The notes under the pieces were generated by a model. The model saw only the letters and a program-made list of their open reading frames with translations, was not told the DNA's origin and did not search any database. From Pyropia yezoensis (taxonomy: Eukaryota; Rhodophyta; Bangiophyceae; Bangiales; Bangiaceae): a stretch of DNA of 64,000 nt. The translations under genes and the position numbers were made by a program. Of the stretch, positions 41,473-53,300 are shown in pieces (the stretch's first letter is position 1; every line of letters starts with the position of its first letter). The stretch covers positions 4,518,299 to 4,582,298 of the forward strand of contig CM020620.1 of assembly GCA_009829735.1 (NCBI GenBank), given 5' to 3'.

Positions 41473-43229
41473 AGTACAACTGGGAACTGCGCCCGTCTCA
41501 GAGGCAGTGGAGCATGGTTCACGCAAGGGTGCGCGCTGATTGGCTGTAGGAACGCCGGCTACATACACAGTGCGAATGCTTGTCACATTGCTGGCTAACC
41601 GGGTCATGGCTGTACGTACAGCAACACGGCACACTGATCAGTGTCGGCTGACAGCACAGCAAAGCCGCTGAAGTGCAACTTGATCCAGTGTTTAATTACA
41701 TTGACAGTTGTTTGGTAAATTGTTGACAACGAATTATAAAGTACGATACTTCCCTGAGACGTTGGAAAGGTCCGAACGGGCCCGGCCGCCGAGGCATCGT
41801 AGGCGCTCTGCGATGGCGTTCTTGCTCCCCAGCTCAGCCCCGCCGACCCCGCGGCGCCGTGCGTTTTGCCTCGGCGGGGTGCGGCCGCGCCCGCTGCGAC
41901 CACCTCTGCCGCGGATGTAGGCACGGCCGCTGGTTGCAGGGGGGGGGGGGGGGGTGGGTCGGCAGACGGCCGCCGCCCAGGGGGCGCCTCCCGCTTCTGT
42001 GCAAGGTGCGGGAGGGTGGTGGGGGGTTGGGGAGGTTGGGGAGGTTGCGGGGTGGGCGGGGGGGGGGGGGGGGGCGCCAGGCCCTCGGCCGCGGGTACGG
42101 CCGGCGGGCCGCGACGGGCGGGGTAGCGCGCCGGCGGGCCGCGGCGGGCGGGGCGGCTCGCCGGCGGGCAGGTTGTTTGGGCGGGCGGGCGGGCGGGCAC
42201 CGCGACGGCGGGTGGTGTCGGGCAAGTGGCGTCGGCGGTGGCGGCGGCGGCGTCGGCGGTGGCGGCGGGCGACGGGCAGTCACGCGAGGCGGTGGGCTTG
42301 CGGCGGGCGGTGGGGGTCGCGGCGGCGCGCGGGGGGCTGGCGCTGGGGATGGGTGGGGTGTGGGCGGGGGGGGGGGGGGGGGGGGGGGGGTCGCGTCGCG
42401 ACCGCTGGTTAGCGGGGGATTAGGAGCGCCCCGTGCGCCGCGGCCTTTGCCCTTGGGGCGTACGGGAAGGCAAAGGGCGGATGGGGCCGACGCGGGGAGG
42501 GGCGTGGCGGGGTGGGTGGGCGGGTGTGAGGCTGGGGACGAGGCGGTGTGGGGTGGTGGTGGGAGGGTGTCTGGAGGCTGCGGACGGGTCGGGGAGGGGT
42601 GGTGGCGGTAGGGGGGAGGGGTGGTGGTGGTAGGGGGGAGGGGGGGCGGGGGGGGGGGGGGGGTTGGCGGATGGATGGCAGTGGGCTCGCCAAGGCCGCA
42701 TCTGGGGGGTGAGCGCGCAAGGTGGACGGGGGAGGGGGCTTTTGGGACGGGTGGTGTGCTGCCCGCCGCCGCCCCCACCCCGCGCGATGCACCGGTGGGA
42801 GGGGTTCTCCGGGCGGGCAGCGGCCCGCCGTGTCTCCGGGGCCGCCGTGGGAGACGCACAGGGTGTGTGCGGGGGGGGGGGGCGATGGGTTGCGACCGGC
42901 AATGGCCGTGGCTCAGGCTCAGGTTTGGGCGGATGAAGGGAAGGGGAGGAGCGGATGGGGGGGAGCGTGGGATGGCCGGCGGTGCTCTGCCTCAACGCGG
43001 TCGGGCGCGTATAGGGCACAGACGCCCCCCGCCACCCCTCCCCCTATCCCTACCACCCGCCCCCACCTACGTGTGGTGCAGGCGCACCATTTGACGCTGG
43101 TGCCGTTACCGCCGTCGCCGTCGCTGCCGCCGCCGTCGCTGTCGTGGACGGCAACACCCTCCCCCCCCCCCGCGTCCTCCCCCCCTTCCCCCCCGCTCCC
43201 GTCGCGCTAGCCTTCCCCCGCTGCCTGGC
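41473..43229. other. Intergenic, largely GC-rich low complexity
   Basis: 41640-41760 is an AT-richer island with TTATAAAG near 41741, a possible core promoter. From 41940 on there are long G runs and GGC/GGGT repeats with open frames in all directions. No gene supported. Confidence 0.45.
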
Positions 43230-44426
43230 ATGGCCCCCCCGACAGGCGGGTGCCTCCGTGTGTCCCGCGCGGCGGCGGCGCTGCTCTCCGCCACCGTCGT
43301 GGCGGTGGCCGCCGTGGCGGCTGTCGTGGTCGTCGCCCCCGCCCCCGCCGCGGCCGCCACCGCGGCGGCCATCCCCGGCACCACCTGCCCGTGCGCCCAA
43401 GAGGCCGACCCCTCCATCGCCGCGTGCTACCACTGGGCGCCGTCGACGGCGGCGGCGCCGCCGGTGGGCGCCGCCGCCTCGTGCCGCCGCGTCGCGTGCG
43501 GCCCGCGGTACGAGTGCGTGGCGCAGCCGCTGTCGACGCATGTGTGCCACGTGACGGCCGTCACGTCGGTGCCGGTGTGCGGGGACCCCACCCAGCCGCC
43601 GTCGTGTACGTGCACCCGGTCAGGGGTGGCGGGGCCCGTCCACCTGCAGCCGGTGCAGGTGACGACCGGCGTGGCTGGTGGCGCCGCCGCCGACCCGCCC
43701 CTCACGTGCGCGCCCGCCGACGTGGTGGTCCGCATCAAGACGGAGGACCGGCCGTTCAAGTGCGTGCGGGAGGTCAACACGGGCGGCCTCTCCGTCCATG
43801 ACGCGTACTTCGGGGGCGGCACCACCACCCGCCAAGCGGGGTGGCACCTCCGCGGTGACTGGGTGCACGTCCACTTCCTCCGCTCTGACGACCCGGCAGT
43901 GCCGCACGGGGTGTGCTTCACCAACGGGGGCGGCAAGCCGGCGGTCACCGCGCTGCCCGGCGACCGCGGGGTGGACATTGCGGTGACCACCCCCACGGGG
44001 ATCAACACGTGGGTGGTGCAGGACCCCCCGTCGGCGCCGTCCCCCTTCAACGCCACCTTTGGCTACACCACCACCCTCACCACCGACGGGCTGGTGCAGG
44101 CCGCGCGGCAGACGTGGCCCAATGGGGGGCCCGGCCGCGGCTTTTGCCTGCGGATGCCCGCATCGGCGGCGGTGGGGGTGGAGCTGACCAACCTCCACTG
44201 GCTCCGCGGCGTCCTCTTCTTCCGCGGCGCCACCAACTACCCGCTCGCCGGCGCCCTCCACGCGTGGTGCGCGAGCCACTCGGCCACCGCCCGGGGGTTG
44301 GTGTTCCCGCTCAAGTGGGGGCGCGCCATCTGGCCAGTGCCGGCGGGCACGCCCGCCGACGGCGCGCCGTCCATCGAGCAGGTCACCTTCCAGCGTGCCT
44401 GCGACTGTGGGGCCTTCCCCGAGTAG
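43230..44426 (+). CDS. Cys-rich secreted or membrane-anchored protein, unknown
   Basis: 398 residues from ATG to TAG in one uninterrupted frame. A hydrophobic N-terminal segment (about residues 12-46, Ala/Val-rich) looks like a signal peptide or signal anchor. The rest is a mixed, folded-looking region with 17 cysteines, many close together near the N-terminus (TCPCAQE, SCRRVACGPRYEC, SCTCTRS) and a final CDCGAFPE. A later segment (GWHLRGDWVHVHFL, INTWVVQDPPSAPSPFN) is Trp- and beta-residue-rich. This suggests a disulphide-bonded extracellular or cell-wall protein. No family recognised. Confidence 0.7.
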   Translation: MAPPTGGCLRVSRAAAALLSATVVAVAAVAAVVVVAPAPAAAATAAAIPGTTCPCAQEADPSIAACYHWAPSTAAAPPVGAAASCRRVACGPRYECVAQPLSTHVCHVTAVTSVPVCGDPTQPPSCTCTRSGVAGPVHLQPVQVTTGVAGGAAADPPLTCAPADVVVRIKTEDRPFKCVREVNTGGLSVHDAYFGGGTTTRQAGWHLRGDWVHVHFLRSDDPAVPHGVCFTNGGGKPAVTALPGDRGVDIAVTTPTGINTWVVQDPPSAPSPFNATFGYTTTLTTDGLVQAARQTWPNGGPGRGFCLRMPASAAVGVELTNLHWLRGVLFFRGATNYPLAGALHAWCASHSATARGLVFPLKWGRAIWPVPAGTPADGAPSIEQVTFQRACDCGAFPE

Positions 44427-44830
44427 TGTCCGAGGGGGGGGTTGCGGCGCGTACAGAGGGCTGTGGGAACTTGGTATTCAGAAGGGGGAGGGGGGGGTTG
44501 GGTGGGCCGGCTGTGCCGGTGTGGGGTGGGGGCGGACGGGGGAAAGACGAACTGTGAGGGGGGGGACGGACAGTGGGGGGGAGGGCGGACGGTGGGGGGG
44601 GGGAGGGAACAAGGCCTCGCCCGCCCCACAACTCAAGGCGGCCGTCATGCTGTGTCCTTGCCACCGCTGCGCGGGGCTGTAGAAACAAAAGATTGCCACT
44701 GCGACGACGCTGCTCCCCACCCAACACCCCCCTCCACCACCCAAAGCAAAACGTACCTCCCTTGCCACCCCTCCCACACCCAACCCCCCTCCCCATCCAC
44801 GCAGGCCCCCGCCGCACCCACCCAACCACC
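44427..44830. other. Short intergenic region between convergent genes
   Basis: G-rich then C-rich sequence; the secreted-protein gene and the nucleotidyltransferase gene end here tail to tail. No gene. Confidence 0.5.
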
Positions 44831-45257
44831 CTACCGCAGCCAATCCCCAGCCACGAGGTCCCGCCGCCCCACTGGTGGGACGACAGCTGCCCCCTCCATC
44901 GCCAGCCCGCCCGCCGCAGCCGCCCCCGCCGTCCCCGCTGCTGCCGTTGCTGCCGTCGCAGCCGCCGCTGTCGCCACCTGAACCGCCGTCACTGCTGTCG
45001 CCGCCGTCGCTGGCGCCTCCGCCCCCGCCGGTGGCGGCACGGTGTAGACGGCGGCAACGGCCCCCTCCCCCCCCCCCGCGAGCGCCTCGTACGCGTGGAC
45101 CAGCTCGGCGCGGATCGCCGCAACCGCCCGCGCGTCGGCGGCGCGGCCAAGGTCCCGGCCCGTCTCAAACGGGTCCTCCACGCACAGATAAGGGCCATCG
45201 CCGCGGTCGCCCCGCGGGCGGGAGGGGGGGGGGGGAGGGGGGTCCACCACCGCCGTG

Positions 45258-45292
<35 letters not shown>

Positions 45293-46358
45293 GTCGATGG
45301 CAGCCGACAGGGTACCCGTGTCGACTGGCAGCGGCGGCGCGCCAGCGGCGTCGAACGTCCCGCATGGCTCGACGGCAGACGCGGCGGGCGGCTCGGCGGT
45401 GTGTCCCACCCCCTCAGCATCCCCAGAGTCGCTGACGCTCGCTTTGGTCGCCACGGGCGCCTCAGGCGACCGCTCCTCTGCCGGGCTCGCCGGAGCAGGG
45501 GCGTGGGCGGCGGCAGCGGCGGTGGGCGACAGGGGGACGGCGGCGGCGGCGGTGGGCGACAGGGGGACGGCGGCCTTGGCGGCAGTGCCCCCCCCTCCCG
45601 TGCCGCCGCCGCCCCCCCCTTTCCCCCTGTCGGCCCAGCCCTTGTCCGCCTTGGCCAACGCCCGCCCGGTGCGCACCGACACCACCGACCCCGCCCAGTC
45701 CCACTCAAAGGCGTAGTAGTGGAAAAAGCCCACCAGCAATGACGCCACGCTGTCCTCATTGACGGGGCCGCCGGCAGGGGGGCACACCACCGCGGGGTCC
45801 GCGTCAAAGTAGGTGTTGTGCCCGTCGACGAGGCGCACTCCGCCGCCGCCACCGCCGCCGGCGCCCGGCTGCGCGTCCCCACCAGCGGCCGTATCAGTGG
45901 GTGCCGCCGCCGTGATGCTCCCCCCAGCCCCCTCCCCCTGCTCAGGCGGCACCGGCCGCGCGCGGCGTTGCAGGCAGGGCACAACCGGCACGTCCCGGGT
46001 CTGCAAGAAAAAAATCAGCAGCAGCACAAACGTATAGCTGCTGAGCGTCCCGTCGGCGGCGCAGTTGATACCCCGCCGTGCGGCCCAGTGCTTGACGAGC
46101 CGCGCCAGCGGCGGCACCCTCCCGTCTGCGTGCCCGTACGCGCGGAGCAGGGCGGTGTTGTAGCGCGCCAGGTCCGTGTTGTTGATGCTCAGGTCAACGG
46201 CCACCCCTGTGAACGGGTCCGTGCAAGTGAGCAGGGGCACCCGGAACGCGGGGCGGACAAACACCGCTTGGAGGCCCGCGCGCCGCGCGGCGGGGACCAG
46301 CCGCCGTAGCGTACGCAGGCGGGCGTCTGGGCCGGCCGGCCGACGCGAGCGGCGGCCT

Positions 46359-46405
<47 letters not shown>

Positions 46406-47571
46406 CCCACTCCCCCCCCCCCCCAGGAGCAGCCCCGGAACCGTGACGCACAGGTCCAGGTCTGACCCCCGCACGCCCAGCCCCGACGCGGAGGAGCCAA
46501 ACGCCCACACCTCTGCGCCGGGGTGGGCGGCCCGGCACAGCCGCTCCACCCGCCCCCGCGTGGCCGTCTTGGCCGCCGCGTCACCCGCGGGGGGCGCGAT
46601 GGACGCGTCGAGGGCGGCCAGGCGGGCGGCCAGGGCGGCCAGCGCCGCGCCCGTCGGGGGGACGGCCACCGCCGAGCCGGGGAGGGGGGGGAGCGGCGGC
46701 GGTTTGGGCCGTCGCCCAGCCCGTCGGCCGCGCCCGCCCGCCGCCACCCCAGGCGTGGCCGCAGCGGGAGCCGCAGCGGTGGCGGCGGTGGCGGTCCCTA
46801 TGCGGGCGCCCCCGCCGCCGCCTCCGCCTCCAACTCTGCCGCCGCCGCCGCCGCCGCCGCCGCCACCGCCGCCACCGCCGCCGCCGCCGACACGACCAGC
46901 AGCAGCAGCATCGCCGGCTGGCGCCACCGCCCCAGCCGCCCCCGGCGGCGGCGACAATGAGGCCCCGGCGGCACCCGGCGGCAGCGGCGCCAGAGCCGAC
47001 GCTGCGGCGGTGGCGGCACCGGGCAGCGGGCGGGCGGCGAGGGGCGGTGCAACCCCTCTCCGCAGGCGTTTCGCCCCTCCCAGGACGGGCAGCCGGTTGG
47101 CGGCGGCGGCAGCCGGCGACGGTGACAGCGGCGGCGGGCGGCCAAGGACGGGCAACGGGGCGGGCGCAGGGGCCTGCCCCCCCCCCCCCTTGCCCAGGCC
47201 CCCCCCACCGCCAGCGCCGCCACTGCCGCCGAGCACCGGCGGCCGGCTGGGGGCGGCGCCACCGGCGCCCCCCCCGGGGCGCTGCCGCGCCCGCCCCGCC
47301 GACCCGCCGGCGGCGGTGCCGCCCGCCCCCCCGCCGGCGGCGGGCCCCCCACGAGCGGCGGCGGCACCCGCCCCAGGCGGTGCCCCCACCGCAGCCGCCG
47401 CCGCCGCAGCAGGCGCCCCGAATGGGGGGATGGGGCGCGCCGCCGCGGCACCGCGCCCGCCTCCGCGGCCGCGGCCACCGCCACCACCGCGACCACCGCC
47501 ACCACCGCGGCCGCCGCCACCACCGCGGCCGCCGCCGCCACCGCCGCCACCGCCACCACCACCACCACCAC

Positions 47572-47614
<43 letters not shown>

Positions 47615-47862
47615 GCCGCTGCCACCGCTGCCGCCGCCGACGCCGCCCCGCGCTGTCGGCGGCGGCGCCAACGTGGCGGCCGGGGCGGCGGCACTGAACG
47701 CCCCCCCCCCCCCCCGCCCGCGGGGGCGGGCGCGCCGCGGCGGCGGCGGCCGCGGGCGCGGCGGCCGGCCGGCGCGGCGGCGGCCGGCGCCGACCGCGGC
47801 GGCACCGCGCCGCCGACGGCGGCGGCGACAGCGGGCCGCGGGGCGGCGGTCCCGACCGCCAT
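44831..47862 (-). CDS. Cid1/TUTase-like non-canonical poly(A)/poly(U) polymerase
   Basis: Pol beta-type nucleotidyltransferase. The active site is FGSSASGLGVRGSDLDLCV (GS, then D-x-D), with the third Asp in GVAVDLSINNTDLARYN. Next come the central region (LVKHWAARRGINCAADGTLS), the PAP-associated domain NEDSVASLLVGFFHYYAFEW, and LCVEDPFETGRDLGR, typical of Cid1/GLD-2/TUTase proteins that add A or U to RNA 3' ends. Stop TAG at 44831. The catalytic frame has no ATG upstream of the domain. The nearest plausible start is 47862 (MAVGTAAPRP) in another frame, reached across the C run at 47700-47714, so a homopolymer error is likely. Two long low-complexity inserts (45440-45640, 46340-46430) lie inside or between domains. 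The N-terminal third is Gly/Ala/Pro-rich. Confidence 0.85.
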
Positions 47863-49509
47863 GGCGGTGGGCGGCCCGGCCCGGCGGTGCCGCGCAGGCG
47901 GGAGCGGCAAGGGCGGTGGTGGCTTTGGTTGCAGCGGGGGTGGGGGGGGGGCGGCAGCCGCAGGGGGTGGCGGCGGAAGCAGGGGGCAGAGGGCAGCCGG
48001 GGGGGGGGGGGGGGGGGCAGCGGCAAAAAGAAAAAAAAAAAAGAGGGAGACTGACGTGGCCGAGGGGATGGGAAGCACAAGCCGTAGCGGCAGCCGATGC
48101 GGCGGGTGGCAGCAGGGGCGACGCGCCAGCGAGGCGGCGAACGCTGGCGGAACAGGAAGAAGCCCAGCAGTAGGGACACAGCGGTTGCGGCAGGGACAGT
48201 GGTCGTACAGGCCGTAAACGGGTCGCCTGCAGGGACGGCGGTCGCAGCCGGGGCGCCTGCCGAACCTGGGGAGCTGGCCACGCACAAGGGAAGGCGACCG
48301 TGCGGACAAGCCAACCGTAGGGGAAGCGGGGTTGTGTAGGCGGGCACGAGGGGGGGGGGGGGGGGGGGGTGGGAGGGGGCAGTGCTGGTGGCCCGCAGCG
48401 TCGAGGATTTCGAGGGGGACCGCAGAATCAACCCGCGGGAAACCACAGCTTCGCGAGCGTTCGCGAAGGAACCGCAGCCTCGCGAGGCCGAAGGCAAATT
48501 GTGTGGAACTGAACTTATGTATATTTTCTCCACCCAGTACATATGTACTTGATGCCGCGAACGGGCAGCCCAGCGCCTGGTCTCTGTCCCCACCCCTATC
48601 CGATACAACCTCCTGGTATCGTGGCGTCAGCGTCTGCTGGCCAGCAGGGTGAGGTCGCCGCCAATGCTCGCGTACTGCTGCCCCCCTCCAGGCCCCCCTC
48701 ACCAGCTTCGCCCCAACTCCTCCATCCGTCATCTGCTCCGCCCCCTTCGCCCTCTTTCCGCCTGGCTACGGTCTTCCAGGACCTTACGGCCCGCCTGGCT
48801 ACGGCGGGACCGGTGATCAGCATACAGATCATTTATTGTGAACTGCCCCGGCGCGGCAGCGCCCATCCAGGCCGCCTGGTTACGATCTCTCTGGAGGTCC
48901 TTTTCGGCCCGCCTGGCTACGGTCTTCCACAACCAGCGTTCTTGGCACCGTGCGGAGCGTGCATCCGGAAACAACAGAGGCGAGTGTGCCGCTACTATGA
49001 GGGGCAAGGGGGATGTGCATATGCAGCGCAGGGAAGCTGGAAGCGCATGCTGCAGCGCGGGGGTGGCTTGCGGGGGACTGTGGAGACTGGAATTGGCCCA
49101 CAAGAATGAACCGGGTATAAAGTGTGCCGGGGGGAGGGTAGCGGGGATGGCGGTGGCAAGTCATAGCCTAGTTGGAGCACGTCTGACAACCACCTTGAAG
49201 AGCCGGGGTCCAATGACAGACACATCTCTTTTTCCAAAAACACCCTCAATAGACACCTCTTGAGCACACATCCCATTGGATGATGTACCTTCGCGAATCC
49301 GCACAGTATTTACCTTGGCGAGCTCTTGCGAAGGAAGTGGGAGATGCGCGATGCTGTGGTTTCCACATCTCGCAGAATGGCGTCCAGAGTAGGCTACACG
49401 TGGTTACATATTTGCAACGTGCCGTTTGCGCAGTCATCGAGTCTCTCACTTTTCAACAGAAACAGGGGCGCATCTCCACGCCCTTTCAGGTGAGGTGGAA
49501 ACCACAGCG
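47863..49509. other. Intergenic with short repeats
   Basis: No gene recognised. A CTTCGCGA/TCGCGAAG hairpin lies near 48450-48470. A 13-bp motif CCGCCTGGCTACG recurs four times between about 48758 and 48921, once with a T for C. A TATATTTT stretch near 48520 may be a promoter. Confidence 0.5.
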
Positions 49510-49567
49510 TTCGATGTACTGCAGCAGTACATCGAAGCCTTCGATGTACTGCTCCAGTACATCGAAG
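49510..49567. repeat. Two tandem near-identical hairpins
   Basis: TTCGATGTACTG/CAGTACATCGAA (49510-49536, loop CAG) is followed two bases later by CTTCGATGTACTG/CAGTACATCGAAG (49539-49567, loop CTC). Both stems are perfect and share the same sequence. Confidence 0.9.
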
Positions 49568-49589
49568 GCAGATTGGCCAATGAGGGATC

Positions 49590-49677
49590 AGCTTTGGGGT
49601 GGTTGTTCCTCCAGCTTTGGGGTGGTTGTTCCCCCAGCTTTGGGGTGGTTGTTCCCCCAGCTTTGGGGTGGTTGACC
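49590..49677 (+). repeat. 23-bp tandem repeat, about 3.8 copies
   Basis: Unit AGCTTTGGGGTGGTTGTTCCCCC at 49590, 49613, 49636 and a partial copy at 49659. The sequence after the 500-N gap (58802) resumes inside the last copy, so this repeat probably caused the assembly break. Confidence 0.9.
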
Positions 49678-50325
49678 AGTACAGCTGGGACTTGGCCGTG
49701 GGCGATCGCCGTGAGGCGGCAGAGTGCGCTGCGGTGCGCCTCGGACTTTGCGGTGAGGGATCGCCAGCGCTCCTCGCCGCGCACACGAGTCGCGCGGCGG
49801 CGCGCCTGTTGTGCTGCGCTCCATCTCATAGTTTGCGCACTGCGCGACGGGGCAAGCGCGCAGCTGGCGCGCTGTGTGCTGCTCGGTGGTGCACGATGAG
49901 ACCGCGTGTCGGGCGCGACGCGCTCGCAGACCCCTCGTGTACGTGGCTTATACCAGCGGATGGCTGCACCGCCGCCGCTTTAGCTCTGCGGCGGCTACGC
50001 CGCGCTACTATTCCATCTGTTGGGGGAGGGCGGGGGGGGGGAGGAGGTCGGTGTTGCCACGGTCTGTGCGTCTCTGCGTTTGTGCGCTGTACGTCTCCGC
50101 TTCTCGTAGGTGACAACTGGTACGGGCTGGAGGCTCACCTTGCGATGCATGTAGGACTTGTGGCATGCTTCGCTGGGTGCGCCACATTGTTCATTTCCAT
50201 GCAGTGTTTGAGTACTAACGTTGTGTCGGTCGTGATGGCAGCGTGGGTGGTGTACGAGCGCTTACGCTGTGTTGATCTGTCTGCTTTTGCTGGGGAGTCT
50301 GGGCAGGTTGGTGAAGGGTACTGAG
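49678..50325. other. Upstream region of the unknown gene
   Basis: About 650 bp with no supported gene. A G run lies near 50030. It is repeated at 58819-59465 with single-base indels. Confidence 0.45.
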
Positions 50326-53300
50326 ATGGCGTTCTTTGGCCCCCAGCTGAGCCCAATGGTCAAGGCCGTCAAGTTCTCCCTCAAGCAGATCGACGCCATG
50401 AGCAAGGGAAGCTACACGTTTGTGTGTTGTGCCCGCAGCGAGAGAGAGAAGCTTGCCTTGCTGCACGTCACTGACGCGCCTCCCGGGTCGACAGGCCGCG
50501 TTAACGACAATGCGGCTCAAGCCATGAAGCGGCTGTTTGAAGCAGTGTCAACCAACAACCCTCCGGTGGAGCGCGACAGACTCCCTTCCTCGGCGGGGAC
50601 CGAACCTGCTGTTGCCGGTCCGCTGTCCGTGTCGGCATCGGCCCGCTCGTCGGGTACAAAAGACACCGGTTCCGTGACTGCAGCCCCGCCTGCCGTCAAC
50701 CGCTCGGCAACAACCCTGGGTCGCAGTGCGGATCGGAATGCTCGCAGTCGTCCAGCGTCTCTGGACGGCGGTGTATCGTTTCATGGTGTCGGTGTTGCTG
50801 CCGAACTGCCTTGTCTTCCCCCTGATATCGGGGTGCCCGAGCTTGTGGGGGGTGGGTTTGACTTCGAGGCCGATGTTCCAGGCGATAGGCGGGTGCAGCG
50901 GACACAGCAAGATGCTCGTGCATCCGCCGTGCTTGCTCACAGAGAGCGGCTGGACGCATTGACGGCGCGGCAGAAGGCTGAAGTGCCGATTGGCGATGAC
51001 ATTGTGGCATCTGTGCGGCTGAAGCCGTGTTGTGGCAAGAGCAGGCGGCTCCTACTAGCAGATCTCTTCGTTTTCTACGAGCTTTTGGCCCATTACTGCA
51101 AGCAGCACCTGAACCTCACTCAGGTCGTCTACCAGCATCTGGCCCCTGTCGCTACTCTGGGCATATCTGTGAAGCTCGTCGTGTCACAGATGTCCCCGTC
51201 GCGGAAGCCACGCCCCTCTGTGGTGTCCTTGAAGATGGTCAACCGGTCTAAGTTGCGGGTGCCGGTGGGTTTTTCTCTCATTTGCTATATGGTGCATCTG
51301 GAGGACAAGTTTTTCCAGTTTGTGTTGGACCAGGTCGCTGCTGGGCACCGTGTGCCTACCAAGAGGCGTACTGGTGACCGCGAGAGGCGCTCGCAAGGCA
51401 GCAAGTCGCCCATTAATGGCAGTGACAACGAAGAAGCGGGTGCACGTGGTGACGCAGCGGACGCTTCTCTGCCCGCCAGCAGACCACATGGTGTCGGTGG
51501 CGGCGCGGCTGGCAGCGGTGACGGCCCAGCAGGAGACATTGGCGGGGCGGCTGAAGAGGGTGGCAGCACGGCTGGAGACGGTGGCGGCGCGGTTGAAGAG
51601 GGCGGCGGGACTCCTGGAGTCGGTGGCGGCGCGGCTGGTGCGAGCGGTGACGCGGCTGGTGCTGGTGCCTCTGCGGCAGGAGGCAGTGGCGGCGCGTCTG
51701 GTGTTGGTGGCAGCCCTGCTGGAGGCGGCGGCGGTACGGCTAGGGAGAGTGTCCGCCCGGCTGGCGTGGACAGCGGCTCAGCTGAAGATGGTCGCGGCGA
51801 GGCTGGTGCCAGCGGCGGCCTGCCTGTTGATGGTGGCGGCGCAGCTCGTGCCATTTGCGGCGCGGCTGGTGCCGATGGAGGCCTGGCTGGTGACGGTGGC
51901 GGAGGGCGTGGCGCTGGTGGCCGCCTGTCTGGTGACAGTCAGGGCCTGGATGGTGCCGGTGGCGGCCAGCCAGGAGATGGTGGCGACGCGGCTGGTGCCG
52001 GCGGGGACCTGTCTGTAGATGGTCCCGGATTTGCTATTGCCGGTCGCAGCGCAGCTGGAGACGATTCCAGTCTGGCTGGGACTGGTGGTGGCCATCGTGG
52101 GGATGGTGGCGGCCTCGATGCCGGTGGCGGCCGAGGCGGAGACGGTAGCGGCGCCGCTGGTGCTGGCGGCGGCCTAGCTGGAGACGGTGACGGACTAGGT
52201 CGAGACGGTAGCGGCGCGGCTGAGGATGGTGGCGGCCCTGCTAGGCCTGGTCCACCTGGCCTGCGGCACCAATTGCCACGGCATGCAGATCACGGTGACA
52301 GTGGCCACCCTAGCGCTACAGCTGCCGCAGGTCAAGCCCGGCAGCTGCCACAGCGTGGTGCCGTTGGAGCCTCCCGGTTGCAAAACATTGGACGTGGTCT
52401 TGGTGGACGGGCGCTACCACTTGATCCAAGTCGAAGCGGCGCCCCCCCGTCACCGCAAGTTGCAGGTGGTCGCGGTGAGCGACCACCAACTCCCCATGTT
52501 GGTGGCACCGGCACCCCGCAAGTGCCACGACTTGCCGCTGATCGCGGTGGGCTGCCACCGCCTGCTGTCGTTCGTCCCGGTGGTGCCCACCTAAGCCGTC
52601 AAGCTGCTGCAGGTCGTGGCGCGCAGCAACCTCCGCGTATGAGTGAAGGAACTGCACCCCTTCCGCCGCCACAATCTCTGGCTGGTGACGTTGGGCGTCT
52701 GCCTCCTCTGTCTGGAGACCGTGGCAGTACTGCGCGCGGGTTTTCTCCTGCGAGTGCGAGTGGAGTGCACCCTCCTGCGCCTCCGCGGGGTCCCCATCAC
52801 GATCAAAGTCTACCGGTGCCTGGTGCTGGCCACAATGCTGGGGTGGGAGACCGGCGTTGTCGTGTTGGCGATGCATTGCCGGGCGTGAATGGAACCGTCC
52901 CTCGTGCAGAAGGCGATACTGATGTCGGAGGCGCCATAGCACGCACACGGACGTCGCGCGGCCAGTTAAGTGCCGGCAGTGACCGTGCCGGCGGCGCCCA
53001 TCATGCGGCCCCCCGTGTCCCTGTTTACCAAAACCCTTGCTTTGTGCATCTCTTGGCGCAGGCCGCTCCTGTGACCTCTCCTTCCTTTCCTGGAAGAGCG
53101 GCAGATGCGCGTACTCCAGACGGGGGCGTATTTTGCTGCCCGCCCGTCCAAGAGCTGCTCTACAATGGCCGTGCTGTTGCTCGTGGCGTGGTTGACTCCG
53201 AGTGTGCTCTAGATCCCGACGCTCAACTTCCCTCGCGCTTCTCGGCGGTATTGCTCAGGTCGCTCTCTGAGAACGCAGCGGAGGTGCCATGCTGGTCGTG

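Noticed and set aside
46176..48608. Long plus- and minus-strand ORFs overlapping the TUTase gene
   Set aside because: Proline- and arginine-rich shadows of GGC repeats; only the called minus frame contains nucleotidyltransferase motifs.
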